Shown: piece after piece, positions 45,613 to 53,829 of the stretch
How the letters are laid out: every line of letters begins with the position of its first letter
How positions within the stretch are numbered: position 1 is the first letter of the stretch
NCBI GenBank assembly: GCA_963735085.1
Contig: CAVTJP010000002.1
Span: 124,001 to 188,000, forward strand
DNA: 64,000 nucleotides
Origin: DATJGR01 sp963735085
GTDB lineage: Bacteria; Pseudomonadota; Gammaproteobacteria; Pseudomonadales; Azotimanducaceae
Reading direction: 5' to 3'
Position numbers and translations under genes: made by a program
The notes under the pieces: generated by a model
What the model was told of the DNA's origin: nothing
Databases searched by the model: none
What the model saw: the letters and a program-made list of their open reading frames with translations, nothing else

Positions 45613-46110
45613 GTGCGCGACGAGAAACTTAGCCAGAACGAAGAGCGCTGCGTGTTTGCCACCGTTCAGGACATTCTCTACGACGGTCTCAACCGGCTCA
45701 CCAGTGTGGCGGGATCGGCGCCGCTGTCGCTGAGCTACGACGGTCTCGGCAACGTCACCTCGAAGCCGGATGTCGGCAGCTACACATACGGTGCGACGAA
45801 GCCGCATGCAGTGACCAACGCCGGTGGCGTGGGCTATGGCTACGATGCCAACGGCAACCTGACCTCCGGTGCCGGCCGCAGTAACGCTTACACGGTATTC
45901 AACAAGCCCTACTCGATGAGCCAGGCCGGTCACTCGGTCAGCATTGCGTATGGTCCCGAGCGCGAACGCTTCCGGCGTATCGACGTCAGTGGCGGCAGCA
46001 CCACGACCACCTACTATCTCGGCGGTTTCGAGCAGATCTGGCGGCCCAACGGGATCAGTGAAACCACGCTATCTCGATGGTGAAGTGATTGGCCGTCGAG
46101 CAGCGTAAAG
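45613..46110 (+). pseudogene. RHS/YD-repeat protein, internal fragment
   Basis: About 155 codons of YD-repeat sequence (LYDGLNRLTSVAGSAPLSLS, YDGLGNVTSKPDVGSYTYGA, YGYDANGNLTSGAGR, YYLGGFEQIWRPNG). There is no start of a large RHS protein upstream and no toxin tip. A shift near 46070 ends the frame, with YLDGEVIGRRAA in the next one. It is a leftover at the outer border of the element array. Confidence 0.85.
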
Positions 46111-46217
46111 TCCTCGACGTCATCGAGCCGCCGCTCAATGCGCTCGGCAGCGATCAGGACCACGAAGTGGGTGAGTGACCCTCGACCCTCCACAACGAAG
46201 GGTCGGGTCGACTGGCG

Positions 46218-46541
46218 CTAAACCCCCATGGTGGTCTTGATTGAGCGCACTGTTGCGGCAGGCTGATCGGTCTTTCGACGGCCGCGTGTGTTGCGTCGCT
46301 CAGCAGCGAGGTAGATTTGGCCGGCGATTCCAGCATCGGCGTCGCGGCGACAATCCTCGCGTCGATCTTCGTGATGTTGGTAGACGCACCTGCAAGCCGC
46401 AGGGTTCTCGCAGCCGGCCAACGGCAGCTGCGGTGTCTCCTGACAGAAATATCGGACGCCGTCGATGGCTTGGGCAGCACCACAGCGAGAACCGCCGCTC
46501 TTGGCCACTATCGAAACCGCATGGAACGGTGTTTTGTTCAT
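46218..46541 (-). CDS. Small conserved Cys-containing protein
   Basis: A 107-residue protein with GGAG 8 bases before the ATG. Its middle reads CGAAQAIDGVRYFCQETPQL then CENPAACRCVYQHHEDRRED. This cysteine-rich CxCVY...HHEDRR pattern recurs in small uncharacterised proteobacterial proteins I recognise only as a type. The C-terminal part is charged. A short stem (CGACCCT/AGGGTCG) follows at 46183-46205. Function unknown; metal binding is possible. Confidence 0.6.
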   Translation of the reverse strand: MNKTPFHAVSIVAKSGGSRCGAAQAIDGVRYFCQETPQLPLAGCENPAACRCVYQHHEDRREDCRRDADAGIAGQIYLAAERRNTRGRRKTDQPAATVRSIKTTMGV

Positions 46542-46555
46542 CCTAATTGCTCCCG

Positions 46556-46777
46556 CTACGCTGCCGCGAACTCCGCACCGATCGCGAACTCAAGCACCAC
46601 CTCGCGGACGGTGCACTGCGAATCCAGCCGCTTCAGGATCTGCGCGAGCTTCACCGCCTGAGTCTGCGCGGTACGTTCCGAGTCGTAGCGCCCCACAGCT
46701 AAACCGTCGGGCGACAGGAAACACCAGCCGCTGTTGCGCTCGAAGAACTCGATTGTGCGGAACCACCTGCGAATCAA
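46556..46777 (-). CDS. Small protein, possibly DUF6316-like
   Basis: A 73-residue protein with FFERNSGWCFLSPDGLAVGRYDSERTA, here split as FFERNSGWCFLSPDGLAVG and YDSERTAQTQAVKLAQIL. This echoes the W-x-F...GPY/GRY block of the DUF6316-like genes at 2624 and 33836. It lies 14 bases upstream of the Cys-containing gene on the same strand, so the two may be an operon. Tentative. Confidence 0.4.
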   Translation of the reverse strand: MIRRWFRTIEFFERNSGWCFLSPDGLAVGRYDSERTAQTQAVKLAQILKRLDSQCTVREVVLEFAIGAEFAAA

Positions 46778-46949
46778 GTTGCGGACCCTGATGTGTAACG
46801 AGGCCGATTGTTGATAACGTCGAGTTCGAATGCTGTCGCCAAGGAGTAGTGGGTTGTGTCGGAACTGTGAGGGTCAACGTCCGGAGGACCTGCCCACATC
46901 CGCTCGGCATCTGTTGTAATGAGTACTGGCGAATCGCATACCGGCAGTT

Positions 46950-48398
46950 GTGGTCACCGTGACGGTTGCGTTTACCGTACTCGCGTGTTCGAACCACTCG
47001 TCGGACGGGTCAAATGAGCGCCGCGCCGCACGCGCCGGTCTCTATGCTACGACTTGGCCGGTGCCTACCGCCGACTCGTGGCGCACCAGCTCCATCGCGG
47101 CGGGCGGACTACCCGATAACGTGACCAGTAGCGACTTGGTCACCAAGACCGTCGAGCTGGGACCGGCTCCGATCTTTGGTATCACCTACGACGACGCGCT
47201 GTTCGTACTCGGCGGTGCCACCCACCTGCTCGATCTCTTTACGCTGGCTCAGGGCAACCACCTCCCCGCCGATGCCGAGGCACTCCTGGCCGCTGCGGCT
47301 ACCCGTCCGGACGCAGACGCGTCGAACGCGTACGTCGCCAAAATTGACCCCACGACGATGACAGCGGTGCTCGATCTGCCTAAGGGGACGACGCCCAACT
47401 ACCCTGGCAGCCTCGTCGCGCACGCCAACGGAATGTTGTACGCGATCGCCACGGCCACGTTGTTCGAGATCGACCCCCACACGCTCGAGATCACCCGTTC
47501 GCTGGATCTCCCCCTCAATCCGGAAAATCCGGATGCAACCATCTACAACACGCTGCAAGTCTCCGCCCGCAACGGCGACCTGCTCGCCAAGACCGCGCCG
47601 CAGCAGGGTAATGGCGTGCTGGTGGACATCGATGTCGAGCGGATGGCGATCCGCAACAAGCTCGAAACGGCGCTGTCCAGCGCCCGAATGACGGCCCTCG
47701 TGCAAGGCGACACTGAGTACGTCTACCTTCCGGGCAATACCGACACGCTCCGCTTTCGCGTGACCGATGACGGTTTCATCCCCGACCCGGCCTGGTCCGC
47801 CCCGTACCGTATGCCCAAAGACGGCACACAGCCGGGTGTCGCCATGACCCCGACCGGTAACCACAGAACTGTTGTGTTTCCCAACAACAACACCGTGCTC
47901 GTCGGCGTCCGTTCCCCACTCGAGGTGCTGTGGCAGTCGACCACGGACAACCCCGCCTCCGTCTTCAGTGTGAACGCCACGATGACCGACCTGCCCGGTG
48001 GCAGTTTCGCGCCGCCTCCGGTGGACCCCTTCCTCAACTCGATCGTGATCGCTGCCGACGCGGTCAATGGCGGCAGCGCCGCGTGGCGCATCACCGCCGA
48101 TGGCACCCTCCAGAACCTGTGGACCACCGACGCATACGCCATATCCGTCGGCGCGGCGATTGTCGCCAACCAGCACCGCCTCTACACGGACGATCGGCAG
48201 TGCGACGCGCAGGGTACCAACTGCACGCTCTATCTGGTGATTGCCGATCTGCTGACCGGGGCCGAAATCGCCCGGGTAGAGGTCGCCGGCTCGCAGCCGA
48301 GTATCGGCCGCATCTTCGTCAGCGCGAATGCCGTCTACTACATCGCAACCCAGGGCGAAGGTGGTCCCGGCTACGTCACGCAAGTCACCGCGCTTTGA
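46950..48398 (+). CDS. Secreted lipoprotein, beta-propeller-like
   Basis: A 482-residue lipoprotein: hydrophobic start VTVTVAFTVLAC with lipobox Cys (a longer reading from 46926 would add a basic n-region), then blade-like strands repeated along the chain (ITYDDALFVLGGATHLLDLF, YVAKIDPTTMTAVLDLP, LYAIATATLFEIDPHTLEI, FVSANAVYYIATQGE). That periodicity suggests a propeller of the SMP30/YVTN kind; I do not name it. Sits upstream of the giant secreted protein on the same strand, separated by 324 bases. Confidence 0.75.
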   Translation: MVTVTVAFTVLACSNHSSDGSNERRAARAGLYATTWPVPTADSWRTSSIAAGGLPDNVTSSDLVTKTVELGPAPIFGITYDDALFVLGGATHLLDLFTLAQGNHLPADAEALLAAAATRPDADASNAYVAKIDPTTMTAVLDLPKGTTPNYPGSLVAHANGMLYAIATATLFEIDPHTLEITRSLDLPLNPENPDATIYNTLQVSARNGDLLAKTAPQQGNGVLVDIDVERMAIRNKLETALSSARMTALVQGDTEYVYLPGNTDTLRFRVTDDGFIPDPAWSAPYRMPKDGTQPGVAMTPTGNHRTVVFPNNNTVLVGVRSPLEVLWQSTTDNPASVFSVNATMTDLPGGSFAPPPVDPFLNSIVIAADAVNGGSAAWRITADGTLQNLWTTDAYAISVGAAIVANQHRLYTDDRQCDAQGTNCTLYLVIADLLTGAEIARVEVAGSQPSIGRIFVSANAVYYIATQGEGGPGYVTQVTAL

Positions 48399-48722
48399 CT
48401 CGAGAGGTGCACGCGGATTGCTGAGAAACGCACCACGCACAAGAGTCCGATTTCGAGGGACTTCATGCTAACGATGCCGTAATGGTGCCCATCTCAAGCG
48501 GGCACGATGATCGCCGTGGCCGTGAACTGCTTGGTGATCGAGCCGATCCGAAAGACGGTGTCTTCGAACCCACCTTGCACGCAGCGCCATCGACCCGCAT
48601 TCTTGAGCACATCATCGGGGAGACATCAGGGTTTGGCCCCGATCGGGCCCAAGGCGGATTGACCTCATTCCAGTCGTGCCCAGTCATGCTCAGCGTCCCG
48701 GTTCTGATACGAGGTGCACGAC
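48399..48722. other. Intergenic upstream of the giant secreted protein
   Basis: Contains no convincing gene; its 3' end holds the ribosome site (CGAGG) of the next gene. Confidence 0.4.
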
Positions 48723-51700
48723 ATGAAATCGAGACTGATTGAACTTCGCCGCAACCTGGCCGGGCGCCTGGCCCGGCAGATTCGCAACCCGGGGGTTGAG
48801 GCGAAGGAACTGCAAGCCTTCGACCTGATAGTCGGCCGCCGGCTCTTCCTGAAAGGGGCGGGGCTGGGCGCCTTGGCTGCGCTGGTGAATTCATCGCTTC
48901 CGCCGACGGCCTGGGCAAAGGCGTCGCATAACCGCCATTCCATCAAGCCCCGTGATGTCGGCCTGACGCGCGCGGAGATGGCCACGGTCACGCAGGCCAG
49001 CGGCATCGACTTCGGTACCGAGTTGTTCCAGGACACGATCTATGCCCAGCCTGTGGTGGCGCCGACCCAGATCAACAAACACTGCCTGATCGAGGCGGCA
49101 CGATCACGCATGCGCGTGCAGAGCCAGATTGATGATCAAACGCCGCTCGAGGAGACCTTCTTCGACAGCGGCTTTCACTTCGGCCCTTCGGAGTTGATCC
49201 AGCTTGAGCAGGACAGCAAAGGTGTCTGGCAACTGGTTCACTACTTCCATCCCTGGACCGCGCGCACCGATGGCGCACGCACCGATGGCCTTATTCGCTA
49301 TGTGATCTCGTCTTTTCCGTTGGTAACGCCAACGAGAATTTTCTGCATCACCGGGTCACATACCAACGAATTCATCACCACCGCACAGGGCCAGCAGGTT
49401 GCTGCCTCCTATCTCGTTTATGTCGAGATGAACAACGGCAAGTCCGATGGATATATCGCAATAGGCCATGCGCTGTCATCGGTCGCGTCGGGCGAGGTAA
49501 CCGATGCGCCGGCATATCCGCTGACGTGGGATGTGATGGACACCGCCGACCTGGATCTGCCTCCCGGAACCTCCGACTACCGGTTTGCCGACAAATACGT
49601 CAACGCGGGATTGGATCTTGCCGTACCCGGTGACTACGCGCCGGCGCAGGCGACAGAACACATCGTTATCTACCTGAAAAACCGCATCAAGATCATCTCG
49701 CTGGACGATATCACGACGCCGGGCAAACCCATTCTGATCGTCACCGCCGTGCCCTTTCCGAATGGCGTGACCGATATACCGCGTATCGCTCACATTGAGT
49801 TCAACCCGGTTCCCGGCGCGACCGGAGCGTTCCTTCAGTTGAGCGACTATGCGTTGTTGTCCACCGAAAGCACTGAGGGGAATGCAGACACCAACTATTG
49901 CTACTCGAACCAGTCGAGAAACGCGACCATCAACTCGGGCGGTTACAAGAACTTCGGGTCGGGCGGGCTCAAGTGGCTCGACGTCGCATACGCGAATTCG
50001 GACTATGGATTTACGGCGCGCAGACATGTCACTGATGACGACCGACCCGACATCACCACACTGCAGAACGTCAACGGGCTTGCCAGCACCGGAGTCGACT
50101 GGCCCGACACCCAGTTCACGCAGACGATGCATCTCAAGATTGGCAGTTATCCGGGCGCGTCAGGTACGAGTAACCGCGGGCTGAGCCAGTTCGCAATCTC
50201 CAGACAGGTCGGCGATGACGATGGCAACGATCCCGACCTTGTCCTGTACGCATACGAGGGTGATTTTCCACTCGCTGTACCCGATGACGCGGGTATCGGT
50301 ACGGTTACCGGTATCAGTGGCGGCAGCAGCAAGTTCGGCGGCCTGAGACTGTTCGCGAGTGACGACATCGGCAACCTGTTCATGTTGCGCCAGCAGCGCC
50401 TCGCCGGTAGCTCAACCCCGTACTCGCCGCCAATCTATGTTCAGAACGACGCCGAAGGCGAGCCGGCTACGTTCTCGTCGACCGGTCTGATGCCCGTGCC
50501 CTCCGCGACGGCGGCCGGTTCGAATCTGCAGGGCTTCACCGAATGGATGACGTACTTTTACAGTGGTAACTCGCTGTCGGACTTGGATCCCAATCAGGTT
50601 GTCGCATACAACTTTCTGCTGAGTGGCGCCCTGGGATTCGGCACCAGTGACGCCAACCTGGCGCAGGCCACCTGGCTCGGCAGCGGTGCTCAGGCCGTCT
50701 ACGCACCGAAGCGCTTCGCCCACGATGCCGAGCACATGGTTGTCCGTGAAGTCTCCGATGACGGCACCACGGTCCAATACAACGTCTACAACGTCTTTAA
50801 CAACATCGTCGAGAAGACCTGGGTGAGCCGCAAGATCGCCAGCCAGGCCGCGGCGGAGACACAGGGCGTACGGGAGAGCGGTGACTTCTACCAGGCATTG
50901 GTCTACGCCACAAACCTGTACGGCGACCAGGTGGCCCTGAACGATGCCACCAACCCCAACATGATGATCGAGGTGCGCGGAGATGCGCCGGCCACGGTCA
51001 TTGATCTGACCAACAACAACTACTACGACGTGGACCGCTACACGTCTTTCGTTGCGCTGCCTGATTCCGCCAGCAATCAGTTGCGGCTCGCCGTCAAGGC
51101 GGAGAACTTCTCGCAGATCCTCTACGTACGCCTGCTGCAGACGGACGCGCTATCACCGTCTGCGTCAGATTCGGCGATGCTCAGCGCCGATACGGCGGCG
51201 GTTGGAGCGGCTACTGATTGGGTGGCGATCAACATAGCGGCGGACGGGCAGGCGCGCATGGCGGCCAGTTCCTCCACAACCGCCGCAACACCATCGGGCA
51301 GTTGCGGCGCGTGCGGTGACCAGGAGTATGTCTGCGGTCAATCGTTGTGTCAGAGCAATGCGGACAACAACTGGCAGACCAAAGGGGGCTACGAGCCCAA
51401 CACCGGCAATCTGGACAGTCTGTCGTCGTATCTGAACCAGTCGGGCCAGAATCTTGCGGATGCGTCGTCCAACAGCGCGAATTTCGGGCTGGGTACAACG
51501 TCGGTCGATCCGCTGACGAGCACCACTTCACTCACCGCGAATGCCAACCGCACGGCCTTGAAGACGACCTTCGATTACAAGGGCGGCACGATCTCCGTAG
51601 CGCCGGTGAGCACGCAAGCGGCCGCTCTGCCGGGTGATGTGTTTTCCTCTGTCAGCAACGCCCTGCACGACGCTTTGCATTGGCTGCAGCATGTCGAGGG

Positions 51701-53684
51701 CAAGCTCTACAGCAGCCTGTCCAACGGTGTCGACGTCGTGATCGACGATACCGAGAACATCTCGGTGACCGTGGCGGCCGACATCATGAAGCAGGTCAAC
51801 GGCATCGACCAGGACCTGAACGAAGTGGTTTCCACGGTCGAGGAGTACGGCAGTATCGTCGTGAACGTCGTGGTCACGGTGGTTGAATCGACCTTTATCT
51901 ACAAATTCATCGAGTTGTTGATCGCCCTGATCTCGCTGTTCATCTATCTCGAAGACATCAAACAACTGAGCAGCAGCCTGAAGAGCCTGATCAAAGGGCT
52001 GCCGAACCCTGCGTCGTCCATCTCGCTACCGCCGCTTGATGCCAATTACCCCTGGGAGGACAAGTTGACTGGCTATGTCGGCAGTCCGAATAACATCGAC
52101 AGTGAAATGAGCCAGGGAAACACCGATTCGGTCGTCGACGAGGTGGTCGACGGGTTGCTCAATACCGTCCTGAAGAATCCTCTGACGAAAAAAATCCTGG
52201 ACGAAGTCGTCTCCGCACTATCCCGTGCCATCAAAGCACTGGATACGTCATCTCCCGTGAAGTTCAGCATGGATTCGACGATCGTCGATTCGCAGATCCA
52301 GCTTCTCGAGGATTTTTCCAACGACGTCGACAGCCTGTACGTGGATGTCACCGATGATGCGGTGAACTTTCTGATCAACGAGGTCGTGGATGACGTCGAA
52401 AATCCTCAACAGACCTACACGAATCTCGCGTCCGGTCTCGATCAGTTCATGGGGCAGGTGGAAACGGACACGATGAATACGGTGTACACCGCGCTCGGCC
52501 AGTTGGTCGCGACCGATACGAATCTGATCGACGAAATGATGAGTCAGAGCGGCTTCCTCGAACTCGATATTGCGCTGCTCGCCGATCTGTTCCAGTTGTT
52601 CGGGATCGGCAGCGGTTCGGGCAACAAGGTAACGGTGGGCTCCGGGGATGCGATCTGTTTCCCGATGGCGCTGGTCATCTGGGTGGCGATTTTCGAAGCC
52701 ACCGGCAAGAGCATCAACAACATCAACGACCTGATATCCGACTCGACCACATTGCCCGGCGGCCTGGCACCGGGGGCCAACGCGGCAGACAAGCTGGCCT
52801 ACGTAAACGCGATCGTTGCGGCGGACATGGCGACTGTGAACGGCATTGTCTGGACGGCCATGCAAACGGTCGATAGTGAGGTGCGCGTTACCCAGCCTTA
52901 TAAGAGCCTCAACATTGCGGGCGACCTGGCATTGTTGATCCGTTGGGGCATGGCGCTAACCACTTCGGCTATCCAGTATGCGCATTCGGATCTGACCGAA
53001 CCGTTTGCGCCTACGTTCTCGTTTTCCCGGCTTGTGATGGCGATAACGAGCCTGGTCACAAAACTCACGTCATCGAACATTTCGCCACTCTCGATCCTCT
53101 CTCTCAACTCGTTCCTGAATCTGGTGGCGATCACCGACTCGATCGCAGAACCCATTGCAAATGGAACCAGTCTTACGCCAGAGCAGTGGGCAGTTCTGGT
53201 GGGTAACGATGTGGGCCGGGCGGGCACATTCGGCAAGCTGGGATACACCAAGCTATATGGATCCGACTACAAGGCCGGGCTCGATTTCCTGCCCTATGTC
53301 AGCCTGTTCGTGGTCGGTACCGCCGCAGGCGGCTTCGGGGCGGCTGCAGTGGCAACGGGTGTCGAGAAGAACGTAGGCGCAACGGCACCGACGGGGGGCT
53401 GCCTGCAGCCGCCCCGCCATGTCATCAATCAACTGATTGACCAGATCGATGCGTTGAATATAAGGCTGCCGAAAAGGGCGCAACGCAAGCTGCAAGCCCG
53501 AGCGACCCGTTTTCTTGAACAGGCCCGGCGCGCATACGCACGCGGTGACAAGCGGGATGGCGCTGCATACCTTGGACGATTCGCGCGTACCGTTCGATCG
53601 CTGAAGCAATCGCGACGGATACGTGCAGCCGATGCCAGGCTGTTGCTCACGCAAGTTCGGGGTCTACGTGCCTGCCAGCGGTAA
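48723..53684 (+). CDS. Giant Tat-exported protein of unknown function
   Basis: A 1,653-residue protein started at the ATG at 48723, with CGAGG 9 bases upstream. A twin-arginine signal (GRRLFLKGAGLGALAALV, near residues 37-55, ending AWA) predicts folded export. Residues ~70-830 are beta-rich and repetitive in feel (LQLSDYALLSTES, LVLYAYEGDFPLAVP, LRLFASDDIGNLFMLRQQRL). A cysteine cluster (CGACGDQEYVCGQSLC) lies near 862-877. Long helical/coiled stretches follow, including a hydrophobic VVVTVVESTFIYKFIELLIALISLF near 1060 (quoted as VVVTVVESTFIYKF) and repeated VDEVVDGLL/ILDEVVSAL helices. The C-terminus is Arg-rich helices. No family recognised. Convergent with another secreted protein at 53830. 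Confidence 0.85.
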   Translation: MKSRLIELRRNLAGRLARQIRNPGVEAKELQAFDLIVGRRLFLKGAGLGALAALVNSSLPPTAWAKASHNRHSIKPRDVGLTRAEMATVTQASGIDFGTELFQDTIYAQPVVAPTQINKHCLIEAARSRMRVQSQIDDQTPLEETFFDSGFHFGPSELIQLEQDSKGVWQLVHYFHPWTARTDGARTDGLIRYVISSFPLVTPTRIFCITGSHTNEFITTAQGQQVAASYLVYVEMNNGKSDGYIAIGHALSSVASGEVTDAPAYPLTWDVMDTADLDLPPGTSDYRFADKYVNAGLDLAVPGDYAPAQATEHIVIYLKNRIKIISLDDITTPGKPILIVTAVPFPNGVTDIPRIAHIEFNPVPGATGAFLQLSDYALLSTESTEGNADTNYCYSNQSRNATINSGGYKNFGSGGLKWLDVAYANSDYGFTARRHVTDDDRPDITTLQNVNGLASTGVDWPDTQFTQTMHLKIGSYPGASGTSNRGLSQFAISRQVGDDDGNDPDLVLYAYEGDFPLAVPDDAGIGTVTGISGGSSKFGGLRLFASDDIGNLFMLRQQRLAGSSTPYSPPIYVQNDAEGEPATFSSTGLMPVPSATAAGSNLQGFTEWMTYFYSGNSLSDLDPNQVVAYNFLLSGALGFGTSDANLAQATWLGSGAQAVYAPKRFAHDAEHMVVREVSDDGTTVQYNVYNVFNNIVEKTWVSRKIASQAAAETQGVRESGDFYQALVYATNLYGDQVALNDATNPNMMIEVRGDAPATVIDLTNNNYYDVDRYTSFVALPDSASNQLRLAVKAENFSQILYVRLLQTDALSPSASDSAMLSADTAAVGAATDWVAINIAADGQARMAASSSTTAATPSGSCGACGDQEYVCGQSLCQSNADNNWQTKGGYEPNTGNLDSLSSYLNQSGQNLADASSNSANFGLGTTSVDPLTSTTSLTANANRTALKTTFDYKGGTISVAPVSTQAAALPGDVFSSVSNALHDALHWLQHVEGKLYSSLSNGVDVVIDDTENISVTVAADIMKQVNGIDQDLNEVVSTVEEYGSIVVNVVVTVVESTFIYKFIELLIALISLFIYLEDIKQLSSSLKSLIKGLPNPASSISLPPLDANYPWEDKLTGYVGSPNNIDSEMSQGNTDSVVDEVVDGLLNTVLKNPLTKKILDEVVSALSRAIKALDTSSPVKFSMDSTIVDSQIQLLEDFSNDVDSLYVDVTDDAVNFLINEVVDDVENPQQTYTNLASGLDQFMGQVETDTMNTVYTALGQLVATDTNLIDEMMSQSGFLELDIALLADLFQLFGIGSGSGNKVTVGSGDAICFPMALVIWVAIFEATGKSINNINDLISDSTTLPGGLAPGANAADKLAYVNAIVAADMATVNGIVWTAMQTVDSEVRVTQPYKSLNIAGDLALLIRWGMALTTSAIQYAHSDLTEPFAPTFSFSRLVMAITSLVTKLTSSNISPLSILSLNSFLNLVAITDSIAEPIANGTSLTPEQWAVLVGNDVGRAGTFGKLGYTKLYGSDYKAGLDFLPYVSLFVVGTAAGGFGAAAVATGVEKNVGATAPTGGCLQPPRHVINQLIDQIDALNIRLPKRAQRKLQARATRFLEQARRAYARGDKRDGAAYLGRFARTVRSLKQSRRIRAADARLLLTQVRGLRACQR

Positions 53685-53699
53685 CGGCGGCGCCGGCAC

Positions 53700-53819
53700 A
53701 TGTGGCGTCACGGCTGCGGCTGTCGCCTGACGGACCTGAGAATTGACAACACATCGTCGCAGCGCCAATTGCGTTGCAAACGATGCGGCTGTCGCCGGGG
53801 ATTGACCGCCCGCGAATGA
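53700..53819 (+). CDS. Possible tiny Cys-rich protein
   Basis: A 39-codon frame, MWRHGCGCRLTDL then RCKRCGCRRGL, with five cysteines in two groups (6, 8 and 27, 30, 32), like a minimal zinc ribbon. It lies in the 145-base gap between the two giant convergent genes. No ribosome site; could be chance. Confidence 0.25.
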   Translation: MWRHGCGCRLTDLRIDNTSSQRQLRCKRCGCRRGLTARE

Positions 53820-53829
53820 ACGGCCTCAC

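Noticed and set aside
47109..48440. 443-codon minus-strand frame opposite the lipoprotein gene
   Set aside because: It is antisense to a gene with a lipobox and natural composition; the sequence is rich in Arg, Val, Gly, His as expected from codon mirror effects in GC-rich DNA.
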